DNA from: CBDUEV01 sp965366365
GTDB taxonomy: Bacteria; Actinomycetota; Acidimicrobiia; Spongiisociales; JAENVV01
Length of the DNA stretch: 32,479 nucleotides
Direction of reading: 5' to 3'
Assembly (NCBI GenBank): GCA_965366365.1
Contig: CBDUEV010000032.1
Span: forward strand, 1 to 32,479
Numbering within the stretch: the stretch's first letter is position 1; every line of letters begins with the position of its first letter. The notes below the pieces were generated by a model, which saw only the letters and a program-made list of their open reading frames with translations, was not told where the DNA came from and searched no databases. Position numbers and translations under genes: made by a program. Below, in pieces: positions 17,353 through 24,083 of this stretch.

Positions 17353-17748
17353 TCACGCCCACCGTTCCGTCTTGTGGAGCGCCCTGCGAGTCCAGAGTGC
17401 CCCGCCGAGCTCGACCGCCCCTATCACCAGGAGCTGCAGGGGTCCGGCGGTGAAGGCGAGAATCAAGAACGCCACGGCCATCCCGATCCGCACCGCAATG
17501 GAGGCTCGGTAGAACCAGGTGGCCTCGTTCTGGGAGGCGACGAGGTAGTAGACGCCGAGTGTGAGGACGGCAATGCCGAGGGCCCGGATCCACTCGGTGT
17601 CATCGATATCCGCCTGGAGAACGGCGAGTGTCCCGGCGGGGGCCACGACGAGGAGGACCCCCAAGGTCAAGACGTAATAGCTGAAGAGCCTGATGGTGAG
17701 GGCTGGAGAGACCACGGCAGAGACGGTTCCCTTCTTGTTCCAGGTCAC
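17353..17748 (-). CDS. Small integral membrane protein, four predicted helices
   Basis: I do not recognise a named family. The 131-residue product (from GTG 17748) has four hydrophobic segments, roughly IRLFSYYVLTLGVLLVVAP, WIRALGIAVLTLGVYYLVA, RIGMAVAFLILAF and LLVIGAVELGGAL, and a basic C-terminal tail. Loops are short. It looks like the small DUF-type proteins often seen beside dehydrogenases, but no function can be assigned. The start is uncertain: GTG 17748 has little space for a ribosome site, while GTG 17715 (120 residues) has GGGA about 12 bases upstream and keeps all helices. It is the first gene of a pair with the hydroxyacid dehydrogenase. Confidence 0.75.
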   Translation of the reverse strand: MTWNKKGTVSAVVSPALTIRLFSYYVLTLGVLLVVAPAGTLAVLQADIDDTEWIRALGIAVLTLGVYYLVASQNEATWFYRASIAVRIGMAVAFLILAFTAGPLQLLVIGAVELGGALWTRRALHKTERWA

Positions 17749-17763
17749 CCTAGCTTGCTCTGC

Positions 17764-17829
17764 ATGCCCGAAGTGCCGGAGGTTGAGGCCGCGCCGGTGA
17801 CCGTCGGGGTGTCCTCTCAGGAGGTGTAG
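17764..17829 (+). other. 21-codon ORF with an Fpg-like N terminus, ahead of the EamA gene
   Basis: ATG 17764 opens a 21-residue ORF that begins MPEVPEVE, closely like the catalytic N terminus MPELPEVE of formamidopyrimidine-DNA glycosylase (where Pro2 and Glu3 act), then loses all similarity and stops at 17829. Its end overlaps a perfect AGGAGGTG ribosome site for the next gene. It could be a remnant of a lost glycosylase gene, a leader ORF for the transporter, or chance. No ribosome site precedes it. Confidence 0.3.
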
Positions 17830-17835
17830 CCTCGC

Positions 17836-18747
17836 TTGGTGTCGCAGCCTCGCCCATCCATCATGACGACAGCCCGTGGCACCCGCCGCGAAGCCTTCGG
17901 TCCCGTGGAATGGGGCCTCATGGTGTTCCTCGCCCTCACGTGGGGTGCCTCGTTCGTGCTGATTGCGGTGGGCCTCGACGCGTTTGAGCCCGGGGTGGTG
18001 ACCATGCTGCGGGTGGGGTTGGGCGCCGTCACCCTTGCCTTCTTCCCGGGTGCTCGGCGGCCGATCGATCGGGCGGACTGGCCAAGACTGGCGGTGATCG
18101 CCGCGACGTGGACCGCGCTTCCGTTCACTCTCTTCCCCGTTGCGCAGCAGTGGATCAATTCGGCCGTGGCGGGCATGCTGAACGGAGCGATGCCGATCCT
18201 GGCTGCCCTGGTGGCGAGCTTGCTTCTCCGGTCGTTGCCTGGCCGAACCCAGGCGATCGGTCTGGGGGTTGGGTTCGTCGGGATCGTGCTGATCAGCGCT
18301 CCGACCATGGGTGAAAGCGAGTCGGCGCTCCTGGGCGTGGTCCTGGTGATGGTGGCGGTCGTGTTCTACGCCATCTCGGTGAACATCGTCACCCCGCTCC
18401 AACAGCGGTACGGCTCCGTGCCGGTCATCGCCCGCATGCTGTGGGTGGCCACGGTGATGACCCTTCCTTTTGGGCTGGGGAGTATGGCGGGTTCCTCCTT
18501 CTCATGGGCGAGCCTGACGGCCGTGGTGGTGCTCGGAGTGGCCGGGACCGGTCTTGCCTACGTCGCCATGGCCGAATTGGCCGGGCGAGCAGGCGGCACC
18601 CGGGCGTCGACCGTCACCTACCTCATTCCGGTGGTGGCGGTAGGCCTGGGGATCCTGTTCCGAGGGGACCGGGTGACCACTGTCGCCTTCGTGGGCATCG
18701 CCTTGGTCATCGCCGGCGCCATCATCACCTCGCGACGCGAGCCGTGA
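17836..18747 (+). CDS. EamA/DMT superfamily membrane transporter
   Basis: The product (303 residues) has ten predicted helices arranged as two EamA repeats of about 140 residues, the drug/metabolite transporter fold. The first begins MVFLALTWGASFVLIAVGL, with the family-like WG near the first helix. The second half ends in VAFVGIALVIAGAII, followed by a short basic tail. The substrate is unknown; members export amino acids, metabolites or toxic compounds. The start is unsettled: TTG 17836 and GTG 17839 stand 9-12 bases after a perfect AGGAGGTG (17819-17826), while ATG 17863 (294 residues) has no ribosome site but lies nearer the first helix. I keep 17836 because of the site. It converges with the acetyltransferase. 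Confidence 0.88.
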   Translation: MVSQPRPSIMTTARGTRREAFGPVEWGLMVFLALTWGASFVLIAVGLDAFEPGVVTMLRVGLGAVTLAFFPGARRPIDRADWPRLAVIAATWTALPFTLFPVAQQWINSAVAGMLNGAMPILAALVASLLLRSLPGRTQAIGLGVGFVGIVLISAPTMGESESALLGVVLVMVAVVFYAISVNIVTPLQQRYGSVPVIARMLWVATVMTLPFGLGSMAGSSFSWASLTAVVVLGVAGTGLAYVAMAELAGRAGGTRASTVTYLIPVVAVGLGILFRGDRVTTVAFVGIALVIAGAIITSRREP

Positions 18748-18768
18748 CGGCTGGCACGAGTGGAAACG

Positions 18769-19374
18769 TCACCGCTTGGCGAGCCGCCAATCGGTGCGCA
18801 GAATGACCCACAGCTCGGAATCGATCCATTGCCCGGCCTTGTACAGGGAGCTGCGTTGGATCGACTCCAAGCGAAAACCCACTTTGGCGAGGACCGCTCC
18901 GCTGGCCGGGTTGGTCAGGAACACGCCGGCTTCGATGCGCTGCATGTTGAGTTGCTCGAAACCATGGTCGACCACCGCCGCCACCGCCTCGGTCATCACA
19001 CCTCGTCCCCAATACGGTTCGCCCAGCCAGTACCCGATGTCAGACCGACCCGGCAGGGGTCCGGGTCGGATTCCGATCGCCCCCAGCGCTCGGGCGGGTG
19101 TCCCGGTCAGCTCTCCTCGATCCCGAATGACCCAGTGATGTCCGTGTGGCTCGAAGGTGTAGTCCGGGTAGGCGTCCAGGAAACGCCCAAGATCGGAGGG
19201 ACGTTCCGGCCCGTTCCACATCAACCCCGCCGTGATTCGTTCGTTGCGGTGGATCAAGCCGTACAGCTCTGCAGTGTCGCCTGACCGAGGCAGGGTGAGG
19301 TCGAGGCGAGGAGTCTCGAGCGCGGAGGTGTTGCGACGGCTCGGCTCGGGTCCGGTGCCAGGAGGGCGTGGCAT
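18769..19374 (-). CDS. GNAT family N-acetyltransferase (RimJ/RimL-like)
   Basis: GNAT enzymes move an acetyl group from acetyl-CoA to an amine. The 201-residue product begins with a Pro/Arg-rich stretch and then LETPRLDLTLP, the usual entry strand of the RimJ/RimL-like subgroup. The acetyl-CoA loop is visible as GYWLGEPYWGRGVMTEAV, and NPASGAVLAKVGF is the typical C-terminal element. This subgroup includes enzymes for ribosomal protein N termini, but also many of unknown substrate, so the acceptor is not assigned. ATG 19374 is the only good long start, although residues 1-18 may be unstructured. The stop is 21 bases from that of the EamA gene. Confidence 0.9.
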   Translation of the reverse strand: MPRPPGTGPEPSRRNTSALETPRLDLTLPRSGDTAELYGLIHRNERITAGLMWNGPERPSDLGRFLDAYPDYTFEPHGHHWVIRDRGELTGTPARALGAIGIRPGPLPGRSDIGYWLGEPYWGRGVMTEAVAAVVDHGFEQLNMQRIEAGVFLTNPASGAVLAKVGFRLESIQRSSLYKAGQWIDSELWVILRTDWRLAKR

Positions 19375-19433
19375 GCGGCCAGCCTAGAAGCTCGGTTCGC
19401 TCCCTGTCTGGTTGGGTTGGTGACGTGGGTGCT

Positions 19434-19462
19434 TTGACACTGCGGATCCTTTCTCGCATACT
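19434..19462 (+). promoter_or_regulatory. Near-consensus sigma-70 type promoter for ilvC
   Basis: TTGACA (19434-19439), 17 bases, then CATACT (19457-19462). The -35 box is perfect and the -10 box differs from TATAAT at two positions. Transcription would begin near 19469, leaving a leader of about 55 bases before the ilvC ATG. That is too short for a T-box or a leader-peptide attenuator. Confidence 0.75.
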
Positions 19463-19523
19463 CCGCCGCCAGAATCACCCACGCCGACGCCCGACGTCGA
19501 GCGGGGAGGACAAGGAGAGTCAG

Positions 19524-20528
19524 ATGGCCCAGATCTACTACGAGACCGACTGCGACCCGAGCATCATCAAGAACCGCAAGGTCGCTGTGATCGGGTTTGG
19601 GAGCCAGGGCCATGCCCATGCCACCAACCTCCACGAGTCGGGCGTTTCTGTGGCGGTCGGACTTCGAGCGGGTTCGTCGAGCCGAACGGCCGCTGAGGAG
19701 GCTGGTCTGACTGTCATGTCACCGGCTGAGGCGGCTGCGTGGGGCGACGTCGTCATGATGTTGGTCCCGGACCAGACGGCCGCCCCCCTCTATGCCGCCG
19801 AGATCAAGCCGTATCTGGTCGCAGGCAACGCCCTGATGGTGGCGCACGGATTCAACATCCACTTCGGCGAGATCGAAGCACCGTCCGACGTCGATGTTCT
19901 GATGATCGCCCCCAAGGGCCCTGGTCATCTCGTCCGGCGTACCTACACCGAAGGAAGTGGCGTCCCCTGCTTGATCGCCGTGCATCAGGATGCCACCGGT
20001 TCGGCCCACGATCTGGGTCTCTCCTACGCCTGGGGGATCGGTGGCGCCCGGGCTGGGGTGCTCGAAACCACTTTCAAGGAAGAAACGGAGACGGATCTGT
20101 TCGGGGAGCAGGTCATTCTGTGTGGTGGAGTGTCCGAGCTCATCAAGGCTGCTTTCGGCACCTTGGTGGAGGCCGGGTATCAGCCCGAATCGGCCTACTT
20201 CGAGACGCTGCATGAACTCAAGCTCATCGTCGACCTGTTGTACGAAGGCGGGTTGTCGTGGATGCGCTATTCGATCTCCGACACGGCGGAGTACGGCGAC
20301 TACACCCGCGGGCCGCGAATCGTCACCGATGAGACCCGGGCTGCGATGAGAGAGATCCTCGGCGAGATCCAGCGCGGCGAGTTCGCCCGCGAATTCATCG
20401 ATGAGTACGAGGACGGCGCCAAGAGAATGATGGCGTTGCGTGCGAGCGAGCGCGAACAGCCCATCGAGAAGGTGGGAGCCGAGCTTCGGTCGATGATGCC
20501 GTTCCTCGACCCGAAGTCCCCGTCGTAG
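19524..20528 (+). CDS. ilvC: Ketol-acid reductoisomerase (class I)
   Basis: IlvC isomerises and reduces 2-acetolactate or 2-aceto-2-hydroxybutyrate to the dihydroxy acid in valine, leucine and isoleucine synthesis, using Mg2+ and normally NADPH. The 334-residue product is the short class I form. The cofactor motif GFGSQG is at 24-29 and the phosphate-binding loop GLRAGSSS at 46-53 has Arg and Ser residues that favour NADPH. Family elements VAHGFNIHFGEI, APKGPGHLVRRTY and the metal site DLFGEQ follow. ATG 19524 has AAGGAG (19512-19517) six bases upstream. Unlike many actinobacteria, ilvB and ilvN are not directly upstream; the gene has its own strong promoter and is followed by a terminator. 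Confidence 0.97.
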   Translation: MAQIYYETDCDPSIIKNRKVAVIGFGSQGHAHATNLHESGVSVAVGLRAGSSSRTAAEEAGLTVMSPAEAAAWGDVVMMLVPDQTAAPLYAAEIKPYLVAGNALMVAHGFNIHFGEIEAPSDVDVLMIAPKGPGHLVRRTYTEGSGVPCLIAVHQDATGSAHDLGLSYAWGIGGARAGVLETTFKEETETDLFGEQVILCGGVSELIKAAFGTLVEAGYQPESAYFETLHELKLIVDLLYEGGLSWMRYSISDTAEYGDYTRGPRIVTDETRAAMREILGEIQRGEFAREFIDEYEDGAKRMMALRASEREQPIEKVGAELRSMMPFLDPKSPS

Positions 20529-20544
20529 TGACGGCTGGTCGACA

Positions 20545-20572
20545 GTGAGGGCGGGCCACGCTCCGCCCTCAC
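20545..20572. terminator. Two-way hairpin terminator between ilvC and the DUF606 gene
   Basis: GTGAGGGCGG and CCGCCCTCAC form a perfect 10-bp stem around an eight-base loop, 16 bases past the ilvC stop. The right arm overlaps the stop of the minus-strand DUF606 gene. There is no T run, but stem strength and placement between convergent genes fit a terminator. Confidence 0.65.
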
Positions 20573-21003
20573 CTGATGATCAACCACGCCCCCGCGAACA
20601 GGAATGCCACCCCGAGGAGGCGACCAAGGTCGAGTTGGCGGATATCGGCGCCCATCCATCCGAAGTGGTCGATGGCGGCTGAGACGACGAAGCTGATCGC
20701 CACATAGATGCTGATCGTGGCGACCAGGCCGAGCCGGGAGGCGCCGATGCCCAGCCCGCCGACGATGACGAGCCCGGCGATCCCAGCGAGCAACATGTAA
20801 GACGGGACCGCCCGCCACGATGCGAGGTTGCCGCCCCGATTGAGAGCCACGAGGAGGGTGACGGCCACTCCGCCCAGCCCGTACGTGATGAACATGCTTT
20901 CGAGGGCGCCGATTTCGGTGCTCATCACCCCCATGAAGTGTGCTTGGAGCGCGGCCGCAATCCCGGCCGCGATGACAATCGATACGACCGCAATCCAAGG
21001 CAA
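20569..21003 (-). CDS. DUF606/YdcZ-type DMT family transporter
   Basis: The 144-residue product has five hydrophobic segments and the pattern of the short DUF606 (YdcZ) branch of the drug/metabolite transporter group: an ALQAHF element after the first helix, GALESMFITYGLGGVAVTLL, then WMGA and LGRLLGVAFLFAGAWLIIR near the end. Such half-length proteins are thought to pair as dimers. The substrate is unknown. The start is TTG 21003, well supported by AAGGAG (complement of 21010-21015) six bases upstream. It converges with ilvC and diverges from glgB. Confidence 0.85.
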   Translation of the reverse strand: MPWIAVVSIVIAAGIAAALQAHFMGVMSTEIGALESMFITYGLGGVAVTLLVALNRGGNLASWRAVPSYMLLAGIAGLVIVGGLGIGASRLGLVATISIYVAISFVVSAAIDHFGWMGADIRQLDLGRLLGVAFLFAGAWLIIR

Positions 21004-21040
21004 TGGGTTCTCCTTCGGGCGAGGACGGTAATTCAGCTAC

Positions 21041-21046
21041 TAGCGT
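21041..21046 (+). promoter_or_regulatory. Possible -10 box for a leaderless glgB transcript
   Basis: TAGCGT matches the actinobacterial TANNNT -10 pattern and sits exactly at -12 to -7 if transcription begins at the glgB GTG (21053). The nearby AGGAG (21047-21051) is too close to the GTG to act as a normal ribosome site, which favours a leaderless start. No clear -35 box is seen. Confidence 0.35.
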
Positions 21047-21052
21047 AGGAGT

Positions 21053-22972
21053 GTGAACGCTTCATCCTCCGAATTCATCAATCGAACCGCCCCGACGACC
21101 AAAGGACGCCCTGCACCGCTCCGCGGCATCGATGGGGCACCGTCGCCGTTCCTCACGCCCGGCGACCTCGAGTCCTTCGCGGCCGGAACCCACGCGCGAC
21201 TTTTCGAGAAACTGGGAGCCCACCGCACCGCCGTCGAAGAGGTGGAAGGTGTCTACTTTGCGGTCTGGGCGCCGGGCGCATCTGCGGTCTCGGTGGTCGG
21301 GGACTTCAACGGTTGGGCGCCGGGCGCCACGCCGATGGGGCCTCGAGCAGACTCGGGTATCTGGGAGGCTTTCGCTCCCGACATCGAAGTGGGCGCGCGT
21401 TATCGCTACCACATCACGTCGCGGCACAACGACGAGCAGTACGAGAAGGCCGATCCGTTCGCCAACTGGTCGGAGGTGCCTCCTGCGACCGCGTCTCGAG
21501 TGTGGGACGACGATTACGCATGGTCGGACAGCGGCTGGATGACCGGCCGGTCGTCGGTGAACACCCAGGCCGCTCCCATCTCGATCTACGAAGTCCACCT
21601 CGGCTCCTGGCGTACCCACGACGATGGTCGACCGCTCAACTATCGGGAAATGGCTCAACCGCTCATCGAGCATCTTCGGGCGCTCCACTTCACCCATGTC
21701 GAGTTCCTCCCGGTGATGGAGCACCCCTTTGGAGGCTCGTGGGGGTATCAATCCCTCGGTTTCTTTGGGCCAACGGCCCGCTTCGGGAGCCCCGCCGATC
21801 TCGCCTTCCTGGTCGATTCCCTTCATCAGGCCGGGTTCGGTGTCGTCCTGGACTGGGTTCCGTCGCACTTCGCCGTGGACGACCACGGCCTGGCCAGATT
21901 CGACGGATGGCCTCTCTACGAACACCCTGATCCCCGGCGCGGCTTTCAGCCGGACTGGGGCACCTACATCTTCGATTACGAACGGCCCGAGGTGCGGAGC
22001 TTCCTCCTCTCCTCGGCCGTGTACTGGCTGGATCGCTTCCATATCGATGGGCTCAGGGTCGATGCGGTTGCCTCGATGCTCTACCTGGACTACTCCCGGA
22101 ATCCTGGGGAATGGATCCCCAACGAGTTCGGAGGGAACGAAAATCTCGACGCCATCGCTTTCCTCAGGGGATTCAACGAGATCGTGCACGCGGCGTATCC
22201 CGATGCGATCACCCTCGCCGAGGAGTCGACGGCCTGGCCGGGCGTCACCAGCCCGACGTACGTGGGTGGACTCGGCTTCGATTTCAAGTGGGATATGGGC
22301 TGGATGCACGACACGCTCAAGTACCTCGAACGCGACCCCGTTCATCGCCAGCACCACCACAACGAAATCACGTTCCGAGCCGTCTACGCCTTCACCGAGA
22401 ACTACATCCTGCCCCTCAGTCATGACGAGGTCGTGCATCTCAAGAAATCGCTTCTCGAGAAGATGCCGGGCGACGATTGGCAACGGTTTGCCAACCTACG
22501 ACTGCTGCTGGCCGATCAGTTTGCCCAACCGGGCAAGAAGTTGCTCTTCATGGGAGGGGAGTTCGGTCAGCGGACCGAATGGAGCGAGGCCCGGCAACTC
22601 GACTGGGACCTGCTGCAGCATGCGCCGCACGCCGGGATCATGGCCTTGGTGGGCGAACTCGCCGAGCAGTATCGGACTCGCCCCTCGCTCTATGGCAGTG
22701 ACCACGTCGAGGGGGGCTTCGAGTGGGTGGATGCCAACGACGCCCAGCGTTCCACCCTGGCCTTCACGCGGAAGGCCGGTGACGACGAGATGCTGATCCT
22801 TCTCAACTTCACGCCCGAGCCGCGATCCGACTATCCGCTCCCCGGCGGCGCGTGGCGCGTGGTGTTGAACTCCGACGAAGCCCGTTTTGGTGGATCGGGC
22901 ATGGAGGCGACGGTCGACGAATCGTCGATCATGCTTCCTCCGCTGGCGGCGGTGTGGCTCCTCAAGGAGTGA
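21053..22972 (+). CDS. glgB: 1,4-alpha-glucan branching enzyme
   Basis: GlgB cuts alpha-1,4 glucan chains and rejoins them in alpha-1,6 linkage to make branched glycogen in the cytoplasm. The 639-residue product has an N-terminal CBM48-type beta domain (about 63-155, with VYFAVWAPGA and VVGDFNGW), then a GH13 barrel with all catalytic elements: DWVPSH (267-272), nucleophile Asp337 in GLRVDAV, acid/base Glu390 in LAEES and Asp458 in SHDEVVH. A C-terminal beta domain ends the protein. It lacks the longer first N-terminal domain of E. coli-type GlgB but is complete for the short form. The GTG at 21053 may be leaderless. No other glycogen gene is in the window. Confidence 0.95.
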   Translation: MNASSSEFINRTAPTTKGRPAPLRGIDGAPSPFLTPGDLESFAAGTHARLFEKLGAHRTAVEEVEGVYFAVWAPGASAVSVVGDFNGWAPGATPMGPRADSGIWEAFAPDIEVGARYRYHITSRHNDEQYEKADPFANWSEVPPATASRVWDDDYAWSDSGWMTGRSSVNTQAAPISIYEVHLGSWRTHDDGRPLNYREMAQPLIEHLRALHFTHVEFLPVMEHPFGGSWGYQSLGFFGPTARFGSPADLAFLVDSLHQAGFGVVLDWVPSHFAVDDHGLARFDGWPLYEHPDPRRGFQPDWGTYIFDYERPEVRSFLLSSAVYWLDRFHIDGLRVDAVASMLYLDYSRNPGEWIPNEFGGNENLDAIAFLRGFNEIVHAAYPDAITLAEESTAWPGVTSPTYVGGLGFDFKWDMGWMHDTLKYLERDPVHRQHHHNEITFRAVYAFTENYILPLSHDEVVHLKKSLLEKMPGDDWQRFANLRLLLADQFAQPGKKLLFMGGEFGQRTEWSEARQLDWDLLQHAPHAGIMALVGELAEQYRTRPSLYGSDHVEGGFEWVDANDAQRSTLAFTRKAGDDEMLILLNFTPEPRSDYPLPGGAWRVVLNSDEARFGGSGMEATVDESSIMLPPLAAVWLLKE

Positions 22973-24027
22973 CGCTCACCGATCGGATTCGGGAGCGGAT
23001 TGTCGTCGAGGGCCCTCTACCCTTCGAGGTCTTCCAGGCCATGGCCCTCTACGACCCCGGCGGCGGATTCTTCACTTCGGAAGTCCTCCGCTCCACGAAG
23101 GGCGGCGATTTTCTCACCAGCCCAGAGGTGAGCCCTCTGTTCGGTGCGATGCTGGCCCGGTTTGTGAATCACGAATGGCACAGAATCGGGCGACCCGGGC
23201 AGGCAAGCGTCGTAGAGGTGGCGGCCGGGTCCGGCTCGCTGCTGCGCCCCCTGCTCGAGGGCCTCGAATTCGAAGCCGATGCCTGGGCGATCGAAGCGTC
23301 ACCGGCCGCCTGCCGTGCCCTCGAAGGTCTGGGCGGGGTCAGGGTGACGTCGCGCCTGGCAGACCTTCCAGAGCGCTTGACGGGGGTCGTTCTGGCCAAT
23401 GAGCTCATCGACAACCTTCCCGTGGCGCTGGCGGTCCGAACGGGAGAAGGATGGACAGAGCGATTCGTCGGGATGGCGGACCAGGGTTTCGCTCTCGTCG
23501 ATGCTCCAGCCAGGCCAGAGGTGATCGCCTGGGCGGATCGATTCGCCGGCCCCGTCCCCCAAGGGGGGATGGTGGAAGTGCAGTTGGTAGCCGCCGACTG
23601 GTTGACGGCGATCTTGGACCGGCTGCAGCTGGGAGCGCTGTTGCTCATCGACTACGGGGACACGGCCGATGGGCTCGCGCCGCGGCGCACCCAGGGGACA
23701 TTGCGCACCTACAGATCGCATCATCTCGGTCCGGACCCCTTGATCGCCCCCGGTGAGTCCGACATCACCGTCGATGTGAATTTCACGGCGCTGTGCTCGA
23801 TCGCCGAAGAGGTGGGAGCCCACATCGAGTACTCCCGTCAGGATGATTTCTTGGCCGGATTGGGTCTCCGGGACGAGTTGCGGGCTCTGCGTCGTGAGGA
23901 ATTGAATCTCGCCGAAAACGGCGATGCCATGGCACGCTTGCGGGTCCGCTCGGTCCGCTCGGAAGCAGAGACCCTCCTGCATCCGCGCGGGTTGGGGGAC
24001 TTTCGAGTGCTGGTGGCCCGTCGCTGA
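22969..24027 (+). CDS. SAM-dependent methyltransferase, MidA/NDUFAF7 family
   Basis: The 352-residue product belongs to the class of the mitochondrial complex I assembly factor NDUFAF7/MidA. It has an entry region PLPFEVFQAMALYDPGGGFF, the family element GDFLTSPEVSPLFGAML, the SAM-binding loop VVEVAAGSGSL (about 81-91) and the later ANELIDNLPV. In mitochondria the homologue methylates an arginine of the NDUFS2 subunit; the bacterial role is not settled. GTG 22969 overlaps the glgB stop (GTGA), and the AAGGA just before it is within glgB. The coupling to glgB looks like gene packing rather than shared function. It is followed by a strong terminator. Confidence 0.88.
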   Translation: MTLTDRIRERIVVEGPLPFEVFQAMALYDPGGGFFTSEVLRSTKGGDFLTSPEVSPLFGAMLARFVNHEWHRIGRPGQASVVEVAAGSGSLLRPLLEGLEFEADAWAIEASPAACRALEGLGGVRVTSRLADLPERLTGVVLANELIDNLPVALAVRTGEGWTERFVGMADQGFALVDAPARPEVIAWADRFAGPVPQGGMVEVQLVAADWLTAILDRLQLGALLLIDYGDTADGLAPRRTQGTLRTYRSHHLGPDPLIAPGESDITVDVNFTALCSIAEEVGAHIEYSRQDDFLAGLGLRDELRALRREELNLAENGDAMARLRVRSVRSEAETLLHPRGLGDFRVLVARR

Positions 24028-24033
24028 CCAACG

Positions 24034-24063
24034 AGGAAGGGGACCCCGAAAGGTCCCCTTCCT
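24034..24063. terminator. Two-way hairpin terminator between the methyltransferase and M6 protease genes
   Basis: AGGAAGGGGACC (24034-24045) and GGTCCCCTTCCT (24052-24063) form a perfect 12-bp stem with the six-base loop CCGAAA. It begins seven bases past the methyltransferase stop, and the convergent M6 protease stop is at 24084. Confidence 0.8.
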
Positions 24064-24083
24064 GCTCGTGTGATGTGGGCCGG

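Noticed and set aside
18744..18772. GTGACG/CGTCAC inverted repeat between the EamA and GNAT genes.
   Set aside because: A 6-bp stem with a 17-base loop is too weak to call a terminator.
19375..19523. Attenuator or T-box ahead of ilvC.
   Set aside because: The predicted transcript start leaves only about 55 bases of leader, with no run of branched-chain codons and no room for a T-box.
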